DNA from: an uncultured Acetatifactor sp.
GTDB lineage: Bacteria; Bacillota; Clostridia; Lachnospirales; Lachnospiraceae
Direction: 5' to 3'
DNA length: 64,000 bases
Assembly: GCA_910584375.1 (NCBI GenBank)
Contig: CAJUAH010000010.1
Span: forward strand, 62,001 to 126,000
The translations under genes were made by a program, and so were the position numbers. Positions 8,792 through 16,791 of this stretch are shown piece after piece (positions within the stretch are counted from its first letter, which is position 1; every line of letters begins with the position of its first letter). A model generated the notes under the pieces. The model saw only the letters and a program-made list of their open reading frames with translations, was not told the DNA's origin and made no database searches.

Positions 8792-10441
8792 TCATTCGCT
8801 TACCATTGTCGTTAAGACAGTAACCTTGTTCAGTCGGTCTCTCCAGTTATCCCATATCTCCTCATCCGCTTTTTTCCAGCAAATAAAGCTCTTTGAGATA
8901 TCGTCAAACGGCATTTGCTGGCTGCCCTGCGGCATGCATACGCAGATATCCCCACCGTTCCATGCGTCTCCCTGTACGCCCCTGAAGATTACGGGATAAA
9001 ACTTCTTTCCTCCATTGCCGCCGGAAATATCCTCCACATCCTCTTCCCAGACAGGGTAAAGGGTTATATTGCTTTCCACCTTCCAGGTATCCAGATCCCA
9101 CTCCCTGCCGTCCTCCAGATACCAGCCCGCCAGCCTCAGATTCACTGTGCTGTCGTTCGCAGCCGCCAGGAGAGCGGACTCGTCGGGCGCTGTCACCGTC
9201 TCACCCGCTTTCACCTGGGTTTTGACAGCCTCGCCGCCCTTCCCGATCAGACCGGAAAGACTCGTAATGTTCTCACCCGCGCATACGCAGGGATTGGCAA
9301 ATGTCACTGTATAGACAGCCTCGGGCACAGGAGTAGGTACTGGTTCCGGCGTAGGTATCGGTTCCGGTGTGGGCGCTGACGTCGGTTCCGGCGTAGGCGC
9401 CGGAACAGGCTCCGGAGTGGGCGCTGGCGTCGGTTCCGGTGTAGGCGCCGGAACAGGCTCCGGTGTGGGCGCCGGCGTCGGTTCCGGTGCAGGCGCGGGA
9501 GCCGGGGCGGGAGCTGGCACTGGCGTAGGCGCAGATGTCGGCTCCGGGCTTGGAGCAGGAACAGAAACCGGCACGGAAGTAGGTTTCGGAGTAGGCTTTG
9601 CTGTGGGCGCTGGCGTCGGTTCAGCAGTAGGCTCCGGCGTAGGCGCGGCAGTGGGTTCCGGTGCAGGCGCGGGCTCCTCTGTAGGTTCCGGCACATCCGC
9701 AGCCTCCGGCTCGGGCGTGGGCGCGTTTCCGTCCAGCCTCGCGTCTCCCGTCTCCAGAAGTCTTCCCGAATCACGGATCTCTTTCAGCCGTCCGCGCATC
9801 TGCTCGTTCATCATGTCCTCGCTGACAGGCGCTCTGTCAATGACCACCTGCGGCGGATTGCCCTCTTCAAACCGCATACATTCACCGGCATTGTAGAGAA
9901 CCGGCTCCTGACCGTCCATTCCCAGGGCCACTGCCCCGTCGTAGACCAGCAGAGACACCTGTCCGTCCGCAGATCTGTCTATCTCAAATACTGTGCCGCG
10001 CACGGACATGGTGGCATTGGGGGTCACCACCTCATAGGTGGAACCCTGACCAAGAGGATTCCGGATCTCATTCAGCACACTGCCCTGTTCCAGAACAATG
10101 GAAGTCATGCCGGTATTGCCGTCTCCCTCCGCGATAACCTGCATGGAGCCGGATTCGCCCAGCATCACATATTTGTCCGTATCCAGCATCAGCACGATAT
10201 ACGCATCCGCGCCCGTATGTACGGAATCTCCGGAAACCAGATTCATATTGGCAGAGGCTGTCAGATCGCCGATCCCCTCCCTGCCTACGGTCACTTCTCC
10301 GCCTGTCTCCACCACCTTAATGGAGCGGTATGTCTCTCCTGACTTACGGGCTGACAGCACCGCCACAACAACGACTGCGACCACGACCAACACCGCGGCC
10401 GCCATTATACCAATCCGTTGGTTTTTTGATAATCTTTTCAT
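8792..10441 (-). CDS. Membrane-anchored FecR-domain protein with Pro-rich spacer
   Basis: Protein of 549 residues with one N-terminal membrane segment (residues 10-30) and the rest probably outside the cell. Residues about 38-175 form a FecR domain, including the signature TPNATMSVRGTVFEI. Residues about 240-385 are a Pro/Glu/Thr/Ala spacer built from PEPTPAPT-type repeats, suited to crossing the cell wall. The last 160 residues contain a short beta-domain (LAGWYLEDGREWDLD) resembling Listeria-Bacteroides/InlB-type repeats. The ATG at 10441 follows GGAGGTGGAGGT. It is first in a cluster with the CHASE2 cyclase and the HD-GYP protein and has a strong promoter. The ligand is unknown. Confidence 0.85.
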   Translation of the reverse strand: MKRLSKNQRIGIMAAAVLVVVAVVVVAVLSARKSGETYRSIKVVETGGEVTVGREGIGDLTASANMNLVSGDSVHTGADAYIVLMLDTDKYVMLGESGSMQVIAEGDGNTGMTSIVLEQGSVLNEIRNPLGQGSTYEVVTPNATMSVRGTVFEIDRSADGQVSLLVYDGAVALGMDGQEPVLYNAGECMRFEEGNPPQVVIDRAPVSEDMMNEQMRGRLKEIRDSGRLLETGDARLDGNAPTPEPEAADVPEPTEEPAPAPEPTAAPTPEPTAEPTPAPTAKPTPKPTSVPVSVPAPSPEPTSAPTPVPAPAPAPAPAPEPTPAPTPEPVPAPTPEPTPAPTPEPVPAPTPEPTSAPTPEPIPTPEPVPTPVPEAVYTVTFANPCVCAGENITSLSGLIGKGGEAVKTQVKAGETVTAPDESALLAAANDSTVNLRLAGWYLEDGREWDLDTWKVESNITLYPVWEEDVEDISGGNGGKKFYPVIFRGVQGDAWNGGDICVCMPQGSQQMPFDDISKSFICWKKADEEIWDNWRDRLNKVTVLTTMVSE

Positions 10442-10504
10442 ATCGACCTCCACCTCCATGGGCTGCCATAAAAAAATACTGCTAAGACTGCGATTATTAC
10501 TTAT

Positions 10505-10534
10505 ATTTTACCTCATACATATTTTTCCTGTCAA
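10505..10534 (-). promoter_or_regulatory. Promoter of the FecR-cyclase-HD-GYP cluster
   Basis: On the minus strand, a perfect -35 TTGACA (10529-10534) and -10 TAAAAT (10505-10510) are 18 bp apart. The leader to the FecR-like start codon is about 55 nt. Confidence 0.75.
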
Positions 10535-10609
10535 CACGGTATTGCCTCCGCAATATATTTATCGTAGTCTTTTAGTGATTTTATTAGCGCATGATCTGCC
10601 GGAAAATCA

Positions 10610-11638
10610 TCAATTGAACTTAAATATCTTCTGGCAGATATGGTAAGCGTCCACCGCCAGCCTGCGTCCTCCCCGGCCCGGCAGGTTCATGGTGGCTCCC
10701 ATGATCCCCCGGCGCATGGAGCCGAACAGTTTCTTATCCTTTCCTCTAAGGTACTCCCACAGCTCTTTTTTCATGGCCAGATGCTCCCTGGTGCCGGAGC
10801 GCAGCAGCAGAACGCTGGATACCGTGGTGATGATCTCCAGATAATTGTACATATACTGGTACAGCCGCCTGTCCCCATATATTTCCCCGCTCAGTTCCGT
10901 AAAGTAATCTATCATCCGTTTATTGACATAAATCTGCTGGTCGATGCGGGAGATCATGACGCTCTCGTTCACCGACTGGTCTTCCCGTCCGATATAATAC
11001 CGATAAAAATTCACGTCCAGATAATACATATTCTCCACATAGGGCAACGGCTCAAACACATAGAGATTGTCCACATAAAAGGTGTGTCTGGGCAGCTCCA
11101 GGCCGCACTCCCGCAGCAGCTTGGTGCGGAATATCACCGAATGCATGAGGATATAATGTCCCTTGGTAAAATGGTGGCAGTCCTCCCAGGTGAACAGCTG
11201 TCCCTCGGGAAAGATATGCCGGTAATTCATGACCTTTTTACGTTTCTCCCCCTCTTTTTCATAAACGAAATTGCAGATCAGCATATCCAGGACCCTGCTG
11301 GTGCCCGTCTGCTCCCGTAGCGTCTCCAGCACCTGGATATAGGCCTCTTCCTTGACCCAGTCGTCGCTGTCCACCACCTTGAAGTACAGTCCGGTGGCAT
11401 GTTCGATGCCTGTGTTTACCGCCGCGCCGTGTCCGCCGTTTTCCTGATGCACCGCCTTGACTATACTCGGATATCGGGCCGCATACTCGTCCGCTATCTG
11501 CGCTGTGCGGTCTCTCTCGGAGCCGTCGTCCACGATAATAATCTCCACGTCCTCGCCGCCGGGCAGCAGGGATTCGATACATTTGCGCATATAGTTTTCT
11601 GAATTGTAGCAGGGTATTACAATGGATAAAAGTTTCAT
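10610..11638 (-). CDS. Family 2 glycosyltransferase
   Basis: Cytosolic GT-A-fold glycosyltransferase of 342 residues. The N-terminal domain shows LSIVIPCYNSENYMRKCIESL, a nucleotide-binding acidic motif EIIIVDDGSERD, ENGGHGAAVNTGIEHATG, and the metal-binding FKVVDSDDW. The rest is variable and probably binds the acceptor. Members of this family transfer a sugar from a nucleotide-sugar to cell-surface polymers or lipids; substrate and product cannot be read from the sequence. No membrane segments are seen. It follows the SfsA-MutY gene by 34 bp and could share its transcript. Confidence 0.88.
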   Translation of the reverse strand: MKLLSIVIPCYNSENYMRKCIESLLPGGEDVEIIIVDDGSERDRTAQIADEYAARYPSIVKAVHQENGGHGAAVNTGIEHATGLYFKVVDSDDWVKEEAYIQVLETLREQTGTSRVLDMLICNFVYEKEGEKRKKVMNYRHIFPEGQLFTWEDCHHFTKGHYILMHSVIFRTKLLRECGLELPRHTFYVDNLYVFEPLPYVENMYYLDVNFYRYYIGREDQSVNESVMISRIDQQIYVNKRMIDYFTELSGEIYGDRRLYQYMYNYLEIITTVSSVLLLRSGTREHLAMKKELWEYLRGKDKKLFGSMRRGIMGATMNLPGRGGRRLAVDAYHICQKIFKFN

Positions 11639-11672
11639 GTCGTCTTACTCCTGTTTCGGTTCTTTATTTGAT

Positions 11673-13448
11673 TCACTGCATATACAGATACGGCAGATAG
11701 GCGGCAAACGCTGAAGGGATCGGATACCGTTCCCGGGTCTCCTCCGGCTCCGCATACAGCCACTGCGCCGTCTCCCCGCCGCCTCCTTTGGGCTCCAGCT
11801 CGTCCACCCGGATCGTATACCCCCACATATGCCACTCACGGTGAGTGAAAATGTGTTTGCTGTCCGGCAGTTTTCGGATCCGCAGGATCTTCAGCCCATT
11901 GGCCGCCAGATAGCGGGTAACCTCCTCCGCCGTCTTATAGCCCTCCAGACCGGGCAATTCATACATCCCTGCCAACAGACCTGCCGCCGGACGCCTGCGC
12001 AGTACGACCCGGGTATCGTCCCTGATCACCAGCACGGTCCTCTCCTCTATGACCCGCGCTTTTTTCGCCGCTTTTTTGGGATACCGGCTCTCGCAGTGTT
12101 CCCCATGGGCCATGCAGAGTCCGGCCAGAGGGCATTCCCCGCACCGGGGCTGTTCACCGGGAACGCACACCAGCGCGCCGATATCCATCATGGCCTGGTT
12201 ATAATCCCCGGGCCGCAGCGAGCTCATGGCCTGCCGCAGCTCCCGCTCCACACGGGCCTTCACTCTGCCGTCCGTGATCTCCCCGTCATCCATGCGGTAA
12301 CGGGACAGCACCCTGAGTACATTGCCGTCCACCGCGGGTTCTTTTTTGCCGAAAGCGATGGAGGCTATGGCTCCTGCGGTATAGCTGCCAATCCCCTTTA
12401 AAGCCATAAGCTCCTCCCGGTTTTCCGGCATCCGCCCCGCATACTGCTCCATGATCTGCTCCGCCGCCGCCTTCAGATTGCGGGCGCGGGAATAGTAGCC
12501 CAGTCCTTCCCACAGCTTTAACAGTCTGTCCTGGGAGACCTGCGCCAGACCGGCTATGTCCGGCAGTTCCTCCATAAAGCGTCTGTAATACGGTTTCACC
12601 GCCTCCACCTGGGTCTGCTGCAACATGATCTCGGACACCCATACATGATAGGGTGTAGGGTCCTCCCGCCACGGCAAAATTCTCCTGTGCCTATCATACC
12701 ATTTCAGCAATGGCTCCGCAATCTCTATAAGGTCTCCTTTTCTTAGATTTTCCTTAAAAATTTCTGAAGTCAGGTGTACCGGCACCTCGTCCGCTATCTC
12801 CATACTTTCCGGCGTCACCAGGCAGTCGCGGGCCAGTACGCGCACCCCCGCCCCCGCGGCGCGTTGCAGCGCCCGGGCAAACTCCGGATGGGTCTGCGCA
12901 TTGGGCAGCAGACAGCTTACCCCTTTCATCTGAATCACAAAGAGGATAAAAGCGCCGTATCCCTCTTCCCTGGCCCTTATCAGTTCTTCCACATGCTTTA
13001 CTGCCCGCGGGGAGGGGGCATCGGGAAAAAGGGCCACTCCCTTTTCCTCCAGCGTCACTCCCTTTACCTCCATAAAGATCTTCTCCCCGGCGGTCTCGAT
13101 ATAAAAGTCAAACCGGGAGCTGCCATAGACCGTCTCCGGCCTGACCGATACGATATCGGGAAAAAGTTTCCCGGACCGCAGCCACTCCAGCACGACCCGG
13201 TTGGGCGCCTGGGAATCCATATTGACCGTTTGCCCATCCTTCTCCACCGCCACCAGATCATAAGCCGTGCTGCGAGCCTGGCTTTTGCCCGGCTCCAGAT
13301 ACACCTCCGCGCCGGGGGTGAGCAATTCCCGGCAGCGCCCGGTATTCTTCACATGTACCCGCTCCCGTCTGCCCCCGATCTCCACATATGCCACAAAACG
13401 ATTGGGGCGCTCGATAAAACGCCCCCTGACAATCTTCTCATATTCCAT
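11673..13448 (-). CDS. SfsA-MutY fusion: nuclease plus A/G-specific adenine glycosylase
   Basis: One 591-residue frame carries two normally separate proteins. Residues 1 to about 225 are SfsA, with nuclease-type acidic residues in SRFDFYIE (D114) and FMEVKGVTLEEKG (E127, K129). Residues about 241-591 are MutY, which removes adenine mispaired with 8-oxoguanine. It has the catalytic Glu in WVSEIMLQQTQV (E273), the helix-hairpin-helix LKGIGSYTAGAIASIAFG, the catalytic Asp in VDGNVLRVLSR (D374), the four Fe-S cysteines (428, 436, 439, 445), and a C-terminal Nudix-like lesion-recognition domain with FTHREW. Both halves look intact and no stop or shift separates them. The first cysteine spacing is seven residues, one longer than in E. 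coli MutY. Confidence 0.93.
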   Translation of the reverse strand: MEYEKIVRGRFIERPNRFVAYVEIGGRRERVHVKNTGRCRELLTPGAEVYLEPGKSQARSTAYDLVAVEKDGQTVNMDSQAPNRVVLEWLRSGKLFPDIVSVRPETVYGSSRFDFYIETAGEKIFMEVKGVTLEEKGVALFPDAPSPRAVKHVEELIRAREEGYGAFILFVIQMKGVSCLLPNAQTHPEFARALQRAAGAGVRVLARDCLVTPESMEIADEVPVHLTSEIFKENLRKGDLIEIAEPLLKWYDRHRRILPWREDPTPYHVWVSEIMLQQTQVEAVKPYYRRFMEELPDIAGLAQVSQDRLLKLWEGLGYYSRARNLKAAAEQIMEQYAGRMPENREELMALKGIGSYTAGAIASIAFGKKEPAVDGNVLRVLSRYRMDDGEITDGRVKARVERELRQAMSSLRPGDYNQAMMDIGALVCVPGEQPRCGECPLAGLCMAHGEHCESRYPKKAAKKARVIEERTVLVIRDDTRVVLRRRPAAGLLAGMYELPGLEGYKTAEEVTRYLAANGLKILRIRKLPDSKHIFTHREWHMWGYTIRVDELEPKGGGGETAQWLYAEPEETRERYPIPSAFAAYLPYLYMQ

Positions 13449-13457
13449 AGGTTTCCC

Positions 13458-14027
13458 CTAAACCAGTCTCTTGACCTCAAAGCGTTCTTTCATCATCAGG
13501 CACTGTTTCAGCTCTTCGTAGCGCTGCTCCACGTCGTCTCCCTCCACCTCGATGTCACAGCAAAGGGACATAGTAGTTATCATCTCGTTGGTAATCCTGT
13601 GGTGCAGGGCCGCCAGCACGTTCAGTCGCTGCTCGTAAGTACGGGCATCCAGAAATTCCAGCACCAGCGGATCAAGGGCCGGTTCCTCCGGCTCCGTTTC
13701 CGTGCCTTTTGCAGGCTCCGGTCTATCCGAATCTGCCGGGGCCGCTGCACCCGGACTGTCCTGTAATAGGGCCATCTGCCGCCCGGCCTCCGGCCCCTGG
13801 AGCTGAAACCGGAATATCTGCTCCGCATCCGGGTATTTCTCCCTGTCCACCAGCCCCGTAAACATCTCCAGCGGCCTGGCATATACTTTAAAATCCCCGT
13901 ACAGCGCCTGATAGATCACCAGCTGCTCCCTGGTCTCCGTATGCTCCGCCACCGCCTGCACCTGATACAGATTCCCTTTGAAATGTCTGTAAATCTCCTG
14001 CGCTCTGGGTATAAATCTGTCCGCCAT
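13458..14027 (-). CDS. DUF1653-domain protein
   Basis: Soluble protein of 189 residues. Residues about 11-78 (YRHFKGNLYQVQAVAEHTET and YGDFKVYARPLEMFTGLVD) match the DUF1653 domain, a small beta-domain of unknown function. A low-complexity Pro/Glu linker (about 88-118) joins it to a helical C-terminal part (EFLDARTYEQRLNVLAALHH) that I do not recognise. The stop codon is only 9 bp before the SfsA-MutY start, so the two are probably expressed together. Confidence 0.75.
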   Translation of the reverse strand: MADRFIPRAQEIYRHFKGNLYQVQAVAEHTETREQLVIYQALYGDFKVYARPLEMFTGLVDREKYPDAEQIFRFQLQGPEAGRQMALLQDSPGAAAPADSDRPEPAKGTETEPEEPALDPLVLEFLDARTYEQRLNVLAALHHRITNEMITTMSLCCDIEVEGDDVEQRYEELKQCLMMKERFEVKRLV

Positions 14028-14151
14028 CTCTGCCTCTTTCCCGCATATCGCTGTCCTTCACACGATATCGCGCCAATCAATATTATATGACTTTGCTGCC
14101 AAACTCTCCGCTGCCTGCGAATCGGCGCTGTGTCTGCTGTTATATCCCGAA

Positions 14152-14529
14152 TCACCGCAACAGCAGCGCCGTAAAACAGCAACCCGGCTCCTGAAATCCC
14201 AGCCCCTCTATCCGCTCCAGCACTTCCGCCTGAGCCTCCTCTTCCAGCCTGCAGATCGCGCCGTGATGTACCAGCACTTTATAGCTCCGTTGTCCGTCGC
14301 TGTCCACGATCCGATTGAGCGTCACGCCGCTGCTGCGATATCCCTGCCCCTCCAGATAATCCCTCACCCGGCCGATGTATTCTCTTTCCAACTGCTGATA
14401 GTATGCCTCCCGGTCCTTTCGTGTATCCGCCGCCTGACTCTCAATGCCGCCTGTAACCCATATTGCCGCCGCCACCAATACGATAACCGCCAATCCCCAC
14501 ATAATACGATCCGTCCACACTCTTCTCAT
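14152..14529 (-). CDS. Small single-pass membrane protein, unknown function
   Basis: Protein of 125 residues with one membrane segment near the N-terminus (MWGLAVIVLVAAAIWVTGG) and a probably extracytoplasmic remainder. The middle (YYQQLEREYIGRVRDYLEGQ) is helical, and the C-terminal part (VTLNRIVDSDGQRSYKVLVH) looks like a small alpha/beta domain. I do not recognise the family. The start has a strong GGGAGGATATT ribosome-binding site. The gap of 124 bp downstream separates it from the DUF1653 gene. Confidence 0.6.
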   Translation of the reverse strand: MRRVWTDRIMWGLAVIVLVAAAIWVTGGIESQAADTRKDREAYYQQLEREYIGRVRDYLEGQGYRSSGVTLNRIVDSDGQRSYKVLVHHGAICRLEEEAQAEVLERIEGLGFQEPGCCFTALLLR

Positions 14530-14662
14530 AATATCCTCCCGCTTATCTCAGGTCTGCCGCGTCTGATTCCGGTCTGCGGAGCCGATGCGGCAGAACTGTG
14601 TTTATGAGTCGATGATAACGGATGTTGTGTCCTATAAAACTCCCTTGATCAAATCTGCGGCA

Positions 14663-15988
14663 TTATATCCTTTTTCCCCATATTGTCTCTCCCCCTGTGG
14701 TAATGCCTGTGAGCGCCTGACCGACACGGCTGTTTTCAAAATCAAAACAAGAAAACGTCACTGCGCGCTCCGGCGGCAGATCCCCCGGCAGAGGAGCGCA
14801 TACGGCCATTGCCGGGCGATTGTCCCGCTCTTTAAACCGCAGCCATTCCCACTGCGTGGCTTTTGTCCCCTCCCGCTCCATATACTCCCGCAGGCTATCC
14901 GTGCCGCCCTTTTCCCCCGCATAGGGCTGGGGGCTGAAAACGGGCCATCCGTCCAGAAAAAACATGCGGCGCACCGTCATATAATGCATGCGGAAAGAGT
15001 CTCTGTCCCCGTCTTTGCGCCGCAGGCTCTCCGCGCCGTCCCGGACGTGATGCACAAAGAAATATTGTTCCGAGACCGGGTCATAAAACGGCGCCCCATG
15101 TCCCGGTCCTCTGAACCCCGCAAACTTCCAGTCCTGTCCGTCCTCGGCCCAGGGATCGTCCGCCCGGAAGCAATAACTTCCCGCCAGTTTCAGCCCCCAG
15201 CCCTCACCGTCCAGGCTGCGGCCCCCATAGTCCAGGTACGGCCCGATGATCCGGCGGCTGCGGCCCACACGGATATCATAATCATCCCCCAGCCAGCCGT
15301 AAGACAGAAAGAGATAATAGAATCCCGTTCCCGGATGATACATCACCGCCGCCCCCTCGGGCCCGTCAATGTACGACGGCTCCGGCCTGCGGGCGATCCT
15401 GACGCCCTGATACCGGGGATCGGGATCCATCGGCATGCCTGTGGCCGGGTTCAACTCCTTGCAATATATACCGCCGAAAAAAGAGCCATAGATAAAATAT
15501 TTCCGTCCTTCCGGCGTATCCGCCACATGGGCGTCTATGGCATTGGGCTCCGTATCAGGCGTGTGCCAGGTGTCCATGACCACGCCCCTGTTCTCAAAAG
15601 GTCCCTCCGGGCGCTGGGCCACCGCCAGCCAGATCCGGGACTCGGAGCTGCCAAAGGCCCTGGTGGCCGAATAATACATGCGGTACTCGCCCTCCGCATA
15701 CTCCACATAGGGCGCCCAGAAACCGGATGTGGGCCTGTACTTTGGGCCGTTGGCCCTGCCCTGGGCGACGGCCCGGTCGGAAAGCGCATGCCCCACAAAT
15801 GTAAAATGCACCAGGTCCCGGCTCCTGCGCACCGGGATACCCTGCCGGTAAACGGAAGTCAGGGCCGCATCCGTACTGTAAGAATAATACATCCCGCTGA
15901 CGGGATCATACATCATCGAAGGGTCATGGGACTCAAAACAGGGATTTTGATCCCGGTCGTGCAGATTCAGCTTAAATCCCGGTTCCAT
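14663..15988 (-). CDS. Glycoside hydrolase family 43, arabinosidase-like
   Basis: Intracellular glycosidase of 441 residues with no signal peptide. The five-bladed propeller signatures of GH43 are present: the catalytic base in ESHDPSMMYD, the pKa-modulating Asp in NAIDAHVADT, and the general acid Glu in YIDGPEGAAVMYHP. WAPYVEYAEGEYRMYYS and FRGPGHGAPFYDP resemble arabinanases. It probably releases arabinose or xylose from oligosaccharides taken into the cell. The ATG at 15988 follows AAGGAGGAATCT; upstream codons overlap the previous gene. It is 11 bp behind the heptad-repeat membrane protein gene. No sugar transporter is adjacent. Confidence 0.88.
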   Translation of the reverse strand: MEPGFKLNLHDRDQNPCFESHDPSMMYDPVSGMYYSYSTDAALTSVYRQGIPVRRSRDLVHFTFVGHALSDRAVAQGRANGPKYRPTSGFWAPYVEYAEGEYRMYYSATRAFGSSESRIWLAVAQRPEGPFENRGVVMDTWHTPDTEPNAIDAHVADTPEGRKYFIYGSFFGGIYCKELNPATGMPMDPDPRYQGVRIARRPEPSYIDGPEGAAVMYHPGTGFYYLFLSYGWLGDDYDIRVGRSRRIIGPYLDYGGRSLDGEGWGLKLAGSYCFRADDPWAEDGQDWKFAGFRGPGHGAPFYDPVSEQYFFVHHVRDGAESLRRKDGDRDSFRMHYMTVRRMFFLDGWPVFSPQPYAGEKGGTDSLREYMEREGTKATQWEWLRFKERDNRPAMAVCAPLPGDLPPERAVTFSCFDFENSRVGQALTGITTGGETIWGKRI

Positions 15989-15999
15989 AGATTCCTCCT

Positions 16000-16791
16000 T
16001 CACTGGCGGTTGTAATAATCAATACCGCCGCTGGCAATAAAGTAAGTTCTGATATAGCCGTCCGTGGACACCACCACAAACTCGTTTGTGGCCTCGAGAA
16101 AATAGACGTCATCGTTGTCCTCCGCCTCCTGTTTGTGCAGGACGTCCGGGTGGTTTATCACCGCGTTGGCCGCAGCCACATACTCCTCTATCGTGGCAAA
16201 TCCCATCTCTATGCCATGTTTCTCATAGTGTTGGTTAAGCAGGCGCTCATTGCGGAAAGAATACAGCTGGACCTGGGGAGTCTCCACCCACTGGGCCGAC
16301 TGCACATCCCCCAATATGGCCTCGACCGACTCCGGCATGTCCGCCGCCGATTCCGTCATGTCCGTCACCGACTCCGGCATGTCCGCCGCCGACTCTGGCA
16401 TGTCCGCCGCCGATTCCGGCATGTCCGCCACCGACTCCGACATGTCTGCCGCCGACTCCGGCATGTCCGCCACCGACTCCGACATGTCTGCCGCCGACTC
16501 CGGCATGTCCGCCGCCGATTCCCCTGACGGGGTGTCCATATCGCCGCCCCCGGCTCCCGGAACACTGACATTCTGCACGGTCTGCGCGGTATGTACCGTC
16601 GCCTCTCCCCCGGTTTCTGGGAACCGCATCGTACTCACTACAAACACTACCGCCGCTGTCACAACACCGCATACAAAAAGCAAATTTTTCCTGTTGCCGT
16701 TTCCGCCTCTTTTCACCGTATCATCCCCCTGCACTTTCAAAACCTGTATTTCCCTTGCCTTATCTTCACTGTTGCCTATACCGGCACTCAC
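16000..16791 (-). CDS. Membrane-anchored protein with nine tandem heptads
   Basis: Protein of 263 residues. A cytoplasmic N-terminus (about 35 residues) is followed by one membrane segment (LLFVCGVVTAAVVFVVS) and an outer part. Residues about 91-153 are nine copies of a seven-residue unit, mostly AADMPES, probably a stalk. The final 85 residues are a compact domain (LLNQHYEKHGIEMGFATIEEYV, then TNEFVVVSTDGYIRTYF) that recalls BECR-fold RNase-like toxin domains; this similarity is only from motif appearance. The start overlaps the end of holA by 4 bp. The function is unknown. Confidence 0.65.
   Translation of the reverse strand: MSAGIGNSEDKAREIQVLKVQGDDTVKRGGNGNRKNLLFVCGVVTAAVVFVVSTMRFPETGGEATVHTAQTVQNVSVPGAGGGDMDTPSGESAADMPESAADMSESVADMPESAADMSESVADMPESAADMPESAADMPESVTDMTESAADMPESVEAILGDVQSAQWVETPQVQLYSFRNERLLNQHYEKHGIEMGFATIEEYVAAANAVINHPDVLHKQEAEDNDDVYFLEATNEFVVVSTDGYIRTYFIASGGIDYYNRQ
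16330..16521. repeat. 21-bp tandem repeat, nine copies
   Basis: The DNA encoding the heptads repeats a 21-bp unit nine times with few changes. Such an array can gain or lose units without shifting the frame. Confidence 0.85.

Noticed and set aside
9369..9896. Plus-strand frame coding for a Gly/Val-rich protein (GAGVGSGVGAG)
   Set aside because: It is the antisense of the Pro-rich stalk of the FecR-like gene and has no independent support.
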